Of a DNA stretch of 64,000 nt, positions 11,557 to 22,455 are shown in pieces. Origin of the DNA: Phialophora verrucosa (lineage: Eukaryota > Ascomycota > Eurotiomycetes > Chaetothyriales > Herpotrichiellaceae). Numbering within the stretch: the stretch's first letter is position 1; every line of letters starts with the position of its first letter. The stretch lies in contig MSED01000007.1 of assembly GCA_002099365.1 (NCBI GenBank), forward strand, positions 558,001 to 622,000, in the 5' to 3' direction. A program made the position numbers and the translations under genes. The notes beneath the pieces are model-generated. The model was not told where the DNA came from, did not search any database, and saw only the letters and a list, made by a program, of their open reading frames with translations.

Positions 11557-14241
11557 TCAAAGCGTGGCGCCAAATACCCAGCCGAAATATCGCACAAAAT
11601 GCGACCGGAAGCCGTTGCTCCCCGCCCGGTCTGGCTCCATAGACTCATTGGATCGAGTTCTCAAGATCTCCGTCAGGTGGATGCCTTCAATGCCTTCCTC
11701 CACCATAGCCGCCATATCCGACGAGGACTGTTTGAACAGCGTGGCTACACCCGACAAGTCCTGACATTCGCGGCGGAACTGGGAGGCAGATATTCGTGCA
11801 TCGTCGTATGGCGAAGTGACTACGATGCCGTCCTTCCAGCCCAGGGTCGTGGTCGGCCCTATCCCACTGTACATTCCGAGCTTGTACCAAGTCGTATGCG
11901 ATTGTTCCTTCCGGAGACGAGACTTCCCAACCAGGACGACCCCAAATGTTTCTTGGCGGGTACCGGCAGGATGATTTCGCACGGGTCCTCGGGTCCGACC
12001 ACCCACGTCGCGAGAGCCAAAGTGACAAGTATACAACGGGAGAAAGATGAATTTCGGCTTCTTACCCAGCTTCTCGGACAGCCAAGATTGCGTCGCCCCT
12101 ATGAGCTTCAGGTCACTAGCCCCGTAGATATCATACTCCACTTCACCGCCGTTCAAGCAGAGTTTGAGCTCCGTGCCCGTGGTGATATCTTGAATCTTTG
12201 CCGATGACGGGATGTGGACCTTTCCGGACGGATGGAGGTGCCAATTCCTGATGTCTTCCGGGACCACGTCGACGCTGTCGTCATAGCTCGAAGCCTTGTA
12301 GTTGGCGTAGGCTGCTTTCCACGGCAACATGTCGGTGAGAATGCGATCTCTCGGTCGTGGGATGGCCACATATCGACCCCGACCATTTTGATGGTAGGGG
12401 ACCTCACTTTGCAGGGATTCAATCCGCTTCGTGATCTGCACCCAGTCTCCATCGTGGTCTGAGTTCCGCCGTTGGCTCTTTGGCTTGTCTGGGAGCGCGA
12501 TTTCCAGGTACGGGAAGGTGGCCGGGAGCGACTCCCACTCGGACACATCTAGCATATTGCTGGAGTGGGTTTTGAATTCGGGCACGAACGATTCGTGCAA
12601 GACATTAAACATCCTCGGCCCTTCTTCGCGGAGGATTATGTTGAGAAGATTGTGCGAGAAATGCCGCTCTTCACATTCGAGGAAGTCCTGGAACTCTTCC
12701 GGGACCAGCTTTCGGTCGTACCCTATTTTCAGCGCGGCGAGGAGTGCATATTCCTTTGACTGGTTGTCGATGACTTCGCGATTGCTCCCGGCAATAAGAA
12801 TGGCTGTCCGATTTGCCCCCAGCGACACGTCAATACCGGCTTTGCCGAACGACCACTTGATCCACTTGTCGACCTCGTCTTGTAGGGGCTGGTCGGCTAA
12901 CTTATGCTTGAGGACAGAAGGGATACGGGGCTCGGTCGACACCTCTATGCACAGCTCCGTCTCGACGGTATGGTCCTCTTGTCGACGGCTTTCTTCATGT
13001 AGCGCCACCCTCCGCCGGTGTTCGAGATCATCGATCGCTTTCCGCAGTTTGAGGTACCGGGACTCACTGAAGTTGTTTTTCCTGATATACCATTTTTCTT
13101 CGATATCCCACTGCTGCGAGCGTATCTTGGACATGTTTTGCAAGAGCCTTACGGCTGTCGCGAAGAGCCTCGTGGTGACAAGGTGTCTATTGACAGTCAC
13201 GAGGCCTCCGTCTTGAGTCATCCATATGGCAGACGGGAAGAGGACCATCTCTTGCAGCGCCCATAGCGAAGTGAACCATTTGTCGCCCTGCAAACGCGTG
13301 AACAGGTGATCCCACTCCGTGTGCTGAGGAAAGGTGCAGACGCTGCTGGCGCGACTGGCGCCCAGGAACGGCTGACCGGGTCGAAAGCAGATACAAGACG
13401 CCAGGAGGCCTCCGAGAGCGCCGAGTGCGCGACTGAGATCGTGTCGGCCTCGCTCGTCAAGGCCCCAGAGGTACGCTATCGAAGCAGTTGCGTTCGCAAA
13501 GATCTGGGCTTGTTTGGCAATCTCACTCTTTTTCTCGGCTTTGGCGGCATCATCCGCCCCCTGATTGATGCAGAGGACGTCGACCCAGAAGTATCTGAAC
13601 GCTTTGATGTGGGACAAGAGATGCTTCAGATGGGTCAATCGATCCACCGGCTTCCGCAAAAACGGTGACCGGACCATGGGTAACTTGGGGACACGCCAAT
13701 CCACTCCCCTTGTGCTCCGCCATTCCGGGTTGCCGGTGGCATACCCTTTTTGATATCGGCCCCATGTCCACGAGACGGCACAGTATCTTCTCAGTCTTTC
13801 GGGGGTCGCCTCGACAGTTGCAAAAGCCACATTGTCCCACAGGTATTTCGGCAGATCAATTTTCTCAGGCCCAACCCAATCGAACTTGCCCGAGTGCTGA
13901 TGCTTGCCCGGCAGCTGGAGCCTGTCAGGTGCGAGGTCCGCATAGGTATGTGCGGCAACTTGCCAGCGGAACCCGGGATACGAGCCAGGCTCACCCAGCC
14001 CCAGCGCGGAGGCCAGGCTGCGTGCCTGAGTCACGGTGGGCGGGAGGTCGGTGTTGCATGTCGAGAAGACTCCTTCCAGCAGATCCAAGTTGTAGTAGTG
14101 TGGATCGGGGCCGCAGCTCGAAGCGTCTGATCGGTCTGTGCCGGACGAGGAGGATGCGACGGTGGTGGACAGGTCGAAGCACCGCTGCCGACAGCCGTGG
14201 CAGACACCTGGTGGGAATGGGAGATTCTGTGGCTGAGGCAT
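11557..14241 (-). CDS. HET-domain protein (heterokaryon-incompatibility type)
   Basis: A single-exon ORF of 894 codons from the ATG at 14241. The N-terminus carries a CxxC-x3-C cluster (CHGCRQRC). The HET domain (PF06985) starts around residue 150 with the block YCAVSWTWG and continues to YFWVDVLCINQGADD and then YLWGLDERG, matching the family's conserved boxes. The C-terminal part is long and lacks NACHT, WD or ankyrin repeats. HET-domain proteins trigger regulated cell death in non-self recognition in filamentous ascomycetes, and the domain is the executor. Which cue this one reads cannot be told. It is transcribed divergently from the membrane-protein gene at 14832. The open frame extends 18 codons upstream of the ATG but without another in-frame ATG. 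Confidence 0.88.
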   Translation of the reverse strand: MPQPQNLPFPPGVCHGCRQRCFDLSTTVASSSSGTDRSDASSCGPDPHYYNLDLLEGVFSTCNTDLPPTVTQARSLASALGLGEPGSYPGFRWQVAAHTYADLAPDRLQLPGKHQHSGKFDWVGPEKIDLPKYLWDNVAFATVEATPERLRRYCAVSWTWGRYQKGYATGNPEWRSTRGVDWRVPKLPMVRSPFLRKPVDRLTHLKHLLSHIKAFRYFWVDVLCINQGADDAAKAEKKSEIAKQAQIFANATASIAYLWGLDERGRHDLSRALGALGGLLASCICFRPGQPFLGASRASSVCTFPQHTEWDHLFTRLQGDKWFTSLWALQEMVLFPSAIWMTQDGGLVTVNRHLVTTRLFATAVRLLQNMSKIRSQQWDIEEKWYIRKNNFSESRYLKLRKAIDDLEHRRRVALHEESRRQEDHTVETELCIEVSTEPRIPSVLKHKLADQPLQDEVDKWIKWSFGKAGIDVSLGANRTAILIAGSNREVIDNQSKEYALLAALKIGYDRKLVPEEFQDFLECEERHFSHNLLNIILREEGPRMFNVLHESFVPEFKTHSSNMLDVSEWESLPATFPYLEIALPDKPKSQRRNSDHDGDWVQITKRIESLQSEVPYHQNGRGRYVAIPRPRDRILTDMLPWKAAYANYKASSYDDSVDVVPEDIRNWHLHPSGKVHIPSSAKIQDITTGTELKLCLNGGEVEYDIYGASDLKLIGATQSWLSEKLGKKPKFIFLPLYTCHFGSRDVGGRTRGPVRNHPAGTRQETFGVVLVGKSRLRKEQSHTTWYKLGMYSGIGPTTTLGWKDGIVVTSPYDDARISASQFRRECQDLSGVATLFKQSSSDMAAMVEEGIEGIHLTEILRTRSNESMEPDRAGSNGFRSHFVRYFGWVFGATL

Positions 14242-14831
14242 GGCCTGGCGTTGACTGAGAATCTCCCTCAGGTTGCGCGGAGTCACGCCAGGCACTCATC
14301 TTCCCTTATATCAGGCTGCACGAGCACTTGGAGCGGCTTCAAAGGCGTGCGCACGCAAAGGTGCGCAGGCAATCGACCACCTTTTTTCTCTCTGCTTCCC
14401 TGCTTCATCATGGGTTGCCAACGTTTCAGCCTCAGCCGCGTGCAAGCGAGCATGTGCAAGCAGAGCAGGCCAGAGCAGAGCGGAGAACCAAGGCCGCGTT
14501 GTTCTCGTTAGGCGCACAAGCGGGGTAGAGGGGAGAGGGGCCCCTCCCTCCCCGGCGACCAGAGGCGGCTGTGCCACTGCATCTCAACCTCGCGGGCGGT
14601 GGTGTGATGCAGCTTGACGACAACAAAGGCCAGTCGCAGCCCCAGCATGTGATTCCGCCATGCAGCCAGTGCATCACTGCCGCATCGTCGGTGGCGAAGC
14701 ACAGTGACTCGACCTCTGGACATATCAGTGAGCGGCCATCGCGCGTATGCACAGAACCTGCAACCCAACGCACCAGCGCAACCCGATCTTCTTGCTTCCT
14801 GCAGCATATAATAAGCACAGAACCTTCTACC
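14242..14831. promoter_or_regulatory. Shared divergent promoter region
   Basis: About 590 bp between the start codons of the minus-strand HET gene and the plus-strand membrane-protein gene. It contains no other coding sequence I support, so both genes probably initiate here. I did not find a clear TATA element for either. Confidence 0.45.
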
Positions 14832-16169
14832 ATGCCGCTGCAAGTTCCTCTCACGGGGCCGGATCAGACATTCTTCGGCATGCCTTCACCCTCGTCAGAC
14901 CTCAATTCCCTCGCGGGCGCCCTCGGTTCCATCATCGGTTACCTGGGTGCAGAAGCGGCGGAGCCTTACCTCTTCGAACGCCTCCTCTGGCCCCAGAGGT
15001 TCTACAATGGCCACAGCCTCAGCACCTTTGTCGGCTCCGCTCTGCTGATGCCGATGGGTGGCCCGCTCCACCGCGCCGCCCTGGAGGTGCTGGATAGGTT
15101 CCGCAAGAAAGGACTGTACAAAGGGCCACAGCGGGGACACATGCTCGGGACGGCCTTTTATCCCAACAGCGGCCTGCGGTTTCATTTCCATGGCTACAAC
15201 GGCCTGGACCACGACCCCGAGGTGCGCAATGGACTCTGGGTCAACGTGCTCCGCGGGCTCAGGAACCACGACTTGAGCAGCGACCAGCTGAGCAACAAGG
15301 GAGCCGACGTCGAGACCCAAGAGACCGAGACCCGGCGTGCGGTCCAGATGGTCTATCACCTCCAACTGTCCGTCGCCGATGACGAGTCGAAGCGCAAAGG
15401 AGCCAGGGTCTTTTGCGAAGACAACATCAGCCTGGCCACGCCGTTTGTCATGCTCGCCAGCGAATCCACCGCCATCGGGTGCGCCCTGCTCATCCTGCTC
15501 GCCGAGCAACGATGTTTCTGGTTCGCCGCCTACATGTGCCTTCCCCTGCTTCTCAAGCTCCTGTCGATCCTCTGCTGTGTCCGTCGCGAGCCAGCCGTCC
15601 CCAGCGTCAAGTCATCATCACAACTGGGACCAGATTTCCTGGTCGAGGTCGACGACTACGACCACGGATTCCCCTTGATCTCCGGCCCCGAGGAGCTCGT
15701 CCGCCAGTTCTTCCGCCACTGGGGCCACCCCATCCGCAAAAGTCGCTTGGACCGAGCGCGAGAGAACATGAGCATGGCGCTAGTGTTTGGCTTCGTCTTC
15801 TGCTTCCCCATCGGCCTGCTCAGCATGCTCTGGGTGAGCACGACCGTCCAGATCGTCTGGCTGGCCTATCAGATGTTCGTCATCGTGGTCATGCATCTCA
15901 ACCGCCTCGTTGGCTTCGAAGGGCCTGGCCGCCTCGAAGACACCATGGCACACGAGCTGGCCACGAACAAGAAACTCGTGCTGCACAGCAAGAACGGCGG
16001 GACCATCCTGGCCGAGCTGACCGCGCATCCGGTCTCCAGGATCCGCGAAGGACGCGAGAAGGTCAAAGAGATTGCGCGCGACTTCTCTGCCAAGGTCGAG
16101 CTCAAGCGGAACGACAGCAACATGAGCGAGGCCTCGACCCTAGCACCCAGCGAGAAGACGAGCACGTGA
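14832..16169 (+). CDS. Hypothetical multi-pass membrane protein, 445 aa
   Basis: The frame is open from 14571, but the first well-placed ATG is at 14832 (MPLQVPLTGPDQTF). I do not recognise the family. There are two pairs of predicted membrane helices. The first pair is around residues 200-260 (FVMLASESTAIGCALLILLA and FWFAAYMCLPLLLKLLSILC). The second is around 315-365 (MALVFGFVFCFPIGLLSML and VQIVWLAYQMFVIVVMHL). The N-terminal 190 residues and a Lys/Arg/Glu-rich C-terminal tail would be soluble. There are no introns and no signal peptide. The head-to-head arrangement with the HET-domain gene suggests possible co-expression. A transporter role is not supported by any motif. Confidence 0.7.
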   Translation: MPLQVPLTGPDQTFFGMPSPSSDLNSLAGALGSIIGYLGAEAAEPYLFERLLWPQRFYNGHSLSTFVGSALLMPMGGPLHRAALEVLDRFRKKGLYKGPQRGHMLGTAFYPNSGLRFHFHGYNGLDHDPEVRNGLWVNVLRGLRNHDLSSDQLSNKGADVETQETETRRAVQMVYHLQLSVADDESKRKGARVFCEDNISLATPFVMLASESTAIGCALLILLAEQRCFWFAAYMCLPLLLKLLSILCCVRREPAVPSVKSSSQLGPDFLVEVDDYDHGFPLISGPEELVRQFFRHWGHPIRKSRLDRARENMSMALVFGFVFCFPIGLLSMLWVSTTVQIVWLAYQMFVIVVMHLNRLVGFEGPGRLEDTMAHELATNKKLVLHSKNGGTILAELTAHPVSRIREGREKVKEIARDFSAKVELKRNDSNMSEASTLAPSEKTST

Positions 16170-17302
16170 AAGCGTTTTTGCCCGAGGAAAAGGAATGATT
16201 ACGAATCCTTGGTCTGATGGCGCGAAAATCTCCAGATGTGACATCAAGCACCGGCGCCACCACGATGTGAACGAACGACGAACCAGCTTTATTTTGACGG
16301 TTTACTGCCGTTTTCTCGACGAACGCCACGAATCTGAATGAGTTTAACGACCCACCCACCCCCGATAGGCACGAAAAACAAAATGATACCCCAAAAGTTG
16401 AAGCTGATACCGCCACAGGGCGTCTTGTTTGCGCCGGGGAAAAGTCCACCAGTGGAAACGGAAATGGAAACGGAAATGAGACATTCTGCGACGGAGGAAA
16501 GGGCAGCCGAACAGGCAGGTAAGCAGGCAGGTGGGCGGAGATGTCGAGAACCAAGAAACGAGCTCGGTACTTGTCCCTGGCCTGTACCCTGTATACCGCA
16601 GCAGCAGTCTTGTACAATTATGCGATTGTAGTCATGGCCTCGTTAGGAATACGTCTCCTCTCGAGTCACACGTCTCAAGTCGTGAGCCCGATCAATATCA
16701 TACGTTACACGTCTACTTGCCGACCTACTTTCCTATCTATAAATATAGATACAAATGGATACACGCCAATACATACACAGCAGATGAGACGGGTGACATC
16801 TGATACACCTCTGATGTCACGGCCTGTTCGTATTGTATGTATAGGACGAGTACACGATCGGCGTAGCACCCAAACACCTCGCTTGAATCATTACAACCAG
16901 TCACGTCATTTCGAGGCCAGCAGGGGACTTGTACTCATTCGACTATCCGACGGCTTGGAGGGGAATGCGAGCATGAGGTGGAGAAAGGAGCCGTCAAGTA
17001 GGTAGAAGGGCTTGGGAAGTTGGTTCTGTCCATTGCCCGAGCGGAAGCTTGGCCCATGCCGTGCCCGGCACAAGTCATCAGCAGAAATGTCTACATTTTT
17101 GCCCAGCTCCAGTACTCCTCTCCTTCCTCGTCGAATTCCTATCTGCTTGGGCGGCCTGCGCGAATCCGCATCGCAAAACATGTCGTGATCCTGTACGCCT
17201 CTTTTGCAAAGCCTTTGCCGGTCCGTTCCCAGTCCCAGGCCGCCAAGCCAAGCCTTTACATTTCCTCTTTTGTTGTCTACAACCTTTCTTGGGTCATGAT
17301 CG
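16170..17302. other. Convergent intergenic region, no gene
   Basis: Lies between two convergent genes. It contains only short ORFs without domain signals. A plus-strand frame at 16541-17005 has no supporting features. Confidence 0.5.
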
Positions 17303-20300
17303 TCAGTCGTAATGTTTCCGTGGCGAGCCCATTGCTTTCTCGTACGCTTCTGCATTCCCGTCCGAGGAAGACCGATTGCTGCTCGTCTCTCCAGTCTCGG
17401 CGTCCACGAATTGTTCCCCCGATGTAGTCGCGAAGCTGTGCTTGCGACTTGACCGCGTCGAGTCGAAATGGTCTGAGTCGTCTTCCTCATCATCTTCGTC
17501 ATGTTGTGAGATGTGACTGGCTCCGTCAACAGTGACATCCCGATTGTACTGCGTTCCGGATGTTGCTGTCTCCACTGGTGACACACTTTGTGCCGGCGTC
17601 TTTTCATCGGCCGCCTCGTCATTTTCATTTTCCGCCTTCCTCAACTTCAACCTGTCTTCATTGGACATATGCTGCCACTCGGGAGACATGGTGATCACAG
17701 ACGCTTTCTTGCCATGCAGAATGAAACTACCCACACCCCGTCTCAACTCTTCAGATTCGCTGTGCATCGACCTGCTTCCGTCCTCGGTTGCAGCGATACT
17801 AGATCCGGACTCCCTCCCCTTCTTATGGCGATGGATGCTAGGTGACGGGTGATGAAGAGGCTCGCGTAAGCTACGTTGCAAGCTCCGTCGGATGCTTCCG
17901 GACTTTGACGAGTCGATCGCTCCGGAAATGGCCCCTGCTATGGCACCAACTCGATCTCTTTCGGACTCGCTGGTGTCAGGCCGTCTGTCCTTCGGCACAC
18001 TGCCTTCCACATTGGTCAGACCAGCCTCACGCAGGATTCTATCCTCGGGATCGTCTGTCGTTCGAGCAAGGCGATCTCGATCTCGACTGTGGCGTGAACT
18101 CGCCGTCGAGACCTGGTGTGACAGCGTGTGCGACTCCTGAATGCTCTCATGCCGCGACAAGGAATGTTCCCCGGACAAAGAAGGGCTAACGACAGATGGA
18201 AAATCCGGCAGGCTTAGCTCTGTACGCATACTTGCATTTTCCGAGCTCTTGATTTTGTCGGCAATATTGGACGGCCTGGAAGAAGTCGCACTGACCGGCG
18301 ACAACGTGACATGACTGGTGTCTGTGATGGTACGCCCAAGTTCTTGTGGGCCGGTCTTAAGAGGAGTGGTCTTTTGCGGCGTCGACAACGAGGAACCCTT
18401 GGGAACGGGAAATGCAGTGGCACCCTCCTCTTCTAGATCCTTGGCCAATATATCCCGGTGCGTCCTTGTTCGCCACAGCTCGACTCTGGTCCATTTCAAC
18501 TTGGCTGACATTCGACCAGCGGCGAGGACAAGAGCTTCTCGGGTCTTTTGTTGGATGGGGAGTAAGATGAGTAGATGGCGAGCATTCCGAAGGAGATTGT
18601 CGAGTTCTTTCTGCGCCACCGCGATCCTTTCATCAAAGTCGCTGATTTTCTCATTTATCAACTGACGGCGGTAGAACATGATTTCCCAAGCCATCTGGGC
18701 ATCCAATTTCCTGTCTTTCTGTGGCGTGTCCCCGCTCTTGGTAGAAAAGTCCGAGTCCTTTCGCAAGAGATGGCGTCCCTCATAATTGGCACCTAGCAGA
18801 CCGCGCATCCTCACTCCAGCCGTACGGAAGGTGGCTGCGTAGTTCAGTTTGCCGATCCAGTCGTTCATCTCGGGTTCGCTGTTGGCTAGGAAAACCTCTT
18901 CGAAACCGCCGTGCTTGATGAATACAAAGGCATTCTTATGTTTCTTGTAGCTCGAATCCAGCAATGCCACGGCATCATCCATAGACATCAGCGCGTCAGG
19001 CTCGAAGGAGGTCAAAGGAGGTTTGAAAGTGAGTGGGGCGGACTGAAGGGCAGATCTCGAATGGGCCTCCGACTGAGACATTAACTTCTTGACCCAGCCG
19101 ACATCCTTGAAGAAATACAACTTCGAGTCAGTCAACAAAGCGCCCCATTCTTGCCAAGGGCTTTTGGCCTTTCTTCTCTTCGGGTCCTTGCGCCACAGCA
19201 AGCCGACTTTGGCAATCTTGATACTGACAATGCCGGCCTGGGTGTCGCCCGGATTGCTAATGGTAGCCTGTGATTGGAAAGCGTCAGGTCTGGACCTCGC
19301 AGAGATGATCTGCAGGACGGCCGAGTTGAGGAAAGCTCGATGAAGGGCGGTCGTGTCGAATACAGAAGACGTTCCCGTGGAACAGTAACAATCATGCGTG
19401 TCCATAACGTCTTTTAGGGACGGCCGCAAAACGTCCAACTTGTTGTCTAATATCAGAGTGTAGGGATCGACGGGACCACGCAAGCTTTCGATGCTCTTCG
19501 TCTTGATTAAGCTTCTCTTGGCCTTGGGAACTGCTAAGCGGTGACTGTTGACGGCAACCTCGTCCTCGAAGTGGATAAAGGGCGTATAGCACACGTTGTC
19601 GTAGAAACACTCTAGAATATCACTAGCTATTTGCACAGAGCCATGTTGCGTGTTCTTGACATAGTCTTGTTTCTGCATCTTCCGCTTGTTGTTCTTGTTG
19701 TGCGCATCGGAATGCAACAGCAGAATTGAGAATGCGACGAACTGCGCGTCATCAGTCGAGGCAAAGATGCCGGGGTTGCACTCGTAGTAACGGTCTGCGA
19801 AGCCATTGAGGAGTCGGTCGATCTGTTGAGTCTCTTTCGGCAGCTCCACCTCCATCAGCATTTTGCGGATCGCAATGTCGATGGAGTCGCCAAAGTACGA
19901 AAAGCCGCGCATGTACTTGCGCAAGCAAGTCCTGGAGAAATCGTCCGCACCCTTGCACAGGATTGAGGCCATTCCGCTTCGTGGAACGGCAGCCTCCAAC
20001 CTTTCCAGATAACTTGCTGGGGTCTCATCGTTTTCCCGTTTAGGATACACTCGCTCTGGCTCTGGCTCTCTGGGTAAATGCAACGAGTTGGATTTCGAAC
20101 CGGGAGTGCCTGGACTTGAGCCAGTCCCGGATCCCTTGGCTGGCGCGGAATTCTGGCGTAGTCTATGGGGCAATGTCAAAAGATCGCCAAAGCTTCGCCT
20201 GCCACTGGTCGACGTCGAGGTACGCGCTGACGCTGACTGAGCGGGGGGATCGGACAATCGGTCATTGGACTTTCCAAGTGAACTCAGGGTCGAGGACCTA

Positions 20301-21599
20301 CCCCTACCCGAGAGCCGCGGAGGCACAAGCGTAACTGATGGAGCAGAGTTGCCAGAATACGTCGACCAATTTGAATTTTGCCGCACAATTGTCGCGCCAG
20401 GCGATCCAAACGGCGCGTTGGTGAGTGCCACGGCGGATTGAGTTGGCGAGGCGCTGGATGAGCCATATCTGCTTGGTTCAGTGTCAAATCTCACGGCAGT
20501 ATTTGATCTCCTGCTCGGCGACATCGACTTCCTCCCAACCATGGATTCCGCGGGCGTATGAGATGTGGTAGTCTGGCCTGAGGCCGGCTTGGAGAACTTT
20601 TCAGGCAAGGGGAACAACGGGCCTTTGTCCTTCTTCCGTCTTCTAAGTTTAAAGAAGGTGGTGGTGGTGGAGATGGTATGAGTAGTGGTGGTTTTGGCAT
20701 AGACGTGGTGGTCCCCGGAGCTATCATCAGATCGGGAAGATTCTGAAAGTCTTGTTACAGGTATTGCTAGCGACGATGACGAGTCGTCGCCGTATGCCGG
20801 TGGCGCCATTGCTCGATGCCCCGTCTTGAGCCTGGGAAGACGCTCGAACGATGTGGTACTCCTGGGTAACCCCGACTTGGATGAGACAGTATCTCCGTCT
20901 GCGGGATCTTCACCACTGGAGCCTTTGAATTGGTCCAGTACCGTTTGTTTGAAGCTCTGGCTTTTTCGGAAGGGGCTCGGGGCTCTGGCGAACAATTTGC
21001 GTTTGGAAGGTCTTTGCGGAGGCTCGTCCATCTCGTTTGTTGTGGGTGCGGTTGTAATGATTTTGGGGGCTACACATGGAGAACTTTAGCAAGGACGACA
21101 ATTTCAGCTTGGATGAATACATACGAGAGACGTCTTGTGGGGCATGATGCTCTTCACTCCGGAATCTGGTGGACAATTGCGGATCTGATGCATGCCTCAT
21201 TCCCAATAATGAGAGCCTTTGACGTGTGGGCAAAGGGAGGTCCCCAAGTTCATCCTGAGAGCCATTTCTTTGTTCTTCTCTATCTCTTTCGTCCGATAAA
21301 GCTGCCGGACTAACGACATCCTTTGGCAGTTGGACATGTTGGGGCGGCGCCCCGGGCTGAGTCGAGGGTCTCCGCCGAGGGAGTTCGTCGGTCTCCCCTG
21401 TCAGGAGCGGAGGGAAGGGCTCTTCGTTGGTGCGCGAAAGGCTCAGGCTCAGCCGTTTCAAGGAGTTGCCCCGAGTACGAGTGCGTGGTAGCGGAGCATC
21501 GAGGGTTGCAGGTGACGGAGCATCTTCGACGATACTGCTGTGTCTGCGGTGTGACAGACCCAAGCCAGGTGCTGAGGGCAGAAGAGTCCGTAAGGGCAT
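17303..21599 (-). CDS. Sec7-PH Arf guanine-nucleotide exchange factor (Syt1/EFA6-like)
   Basis: Activates Arf GTPases by GDP release, probably at plasma-membrane or Golgi membranes. The main exon is 21011-17303. A first exon (21599-21076, starting MPLRTLLPSAPG) most likely joins through a 64-nt intron (21075-21012, GTGTAG...AAAG), giving 1410 aa. This junction is the weakest part of the model. Domains in order: a long Ser/Pro/Arg-rich disordered N-terminus; a Sec7 domain near residues 500-670 with the glutamic-finger region VELPKETQQIDRLL and FSILLLHSDAHN; a PH domain near 780-960 (IKIAKVGLLWRKD ... EMNDWIGKLNYAA); a coiled coil (RRQLINEKISDFDERIAVAQ); and a low-complexity acidic tail. The Sec7-PH-coiled-coil order matches EFA6 and yeast Syt1. 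Confidence 0.88.
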
Positions 21600-22455
21600 C
21601 GTGGGAAAGGCAGGGCGTCCGTTCACACCATGTTGAGAGCAGTAGTTGCTGCGATGGTCTCGTCGCACAGGTGTGAGAAGTCTCCGGACGTTACCAGAGA
21701 CAGCCGAGGGCGGCGTGCGTATCCAGGGAGTAAATGCGCGAGATTGCTTTGCTTAGATGGGGGGCCCCGATTTCAGAGTAAGCAGGCCAGCTGCGTGTGA
21801 GACGTTGCAAGTAAGTGACAAGGACCGCGAAGTGAGCGGAGAGTGAAGTCGTTGCTTCAAAGTACCGGCAAGTAAGCGAATGAGGGATACAGAAAGTTGG
21901 CATCAAACCAGGCATATGGAAGTGCTATCGGTGCTACTCTGAACTTTTGGAGTGCCAGGTGCGACCACAGGCGGAAAAGCGAGAGCCAGAGCCAGAGCCG
22001 GGCCCAGAACGGATTAACGGCCAGCACGGCCTCCGCCCATCTGCAGCCTGAGCAAGGAGCGGCTCCTTATGCTACTGCAAGTCCTGCCACGTGCTTCACC
22101 TCTGCTGCCCTGCCCTCCGAATCTCAATGATCCAACCCCCGGCCGTTGGGACAGTTACAGTACATTAGACCGCGACTGCCCCCATGCTTCGCTTAAGTAG
22201 CCTCGCTTGTGCTGGGACTCGTTGGGCGACGCGCGTAGCCTATGCGTACATACATACTCGGTACACTGATCATTACTCCGTATCATTGGCCTAGTTCTCC
22301 CCCGCGAGGAGGCTCCTCTATTATCTCGTCGAACGTTCTTATCACTCTATGCAGTGCAGAAAAGGCAAACCATGTGCAAATGCGAATCTCCCCGCTTTCA
22401 CCAATGCAGAACCATCCCACGCTTGCAATGCAAAATACCCACCATACATGACCGT
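21600..22455. other. Intergenic, no gene
   Basis: Upstream region of the Sec7 gene and 3' flank of the Caf120/Skg3-like gene. A TACTCCGTA motif lies at 22274-22282. No coding sequence is supported. Confidence 0.5.

Noticed and set aside
8351..14241. Secondary-metabolite cluster around the P450
   Set aside because: No backbone synthase, tailoring set or cluster regulator nearby; neighbours are a hydrolase fragment and a HET gene.
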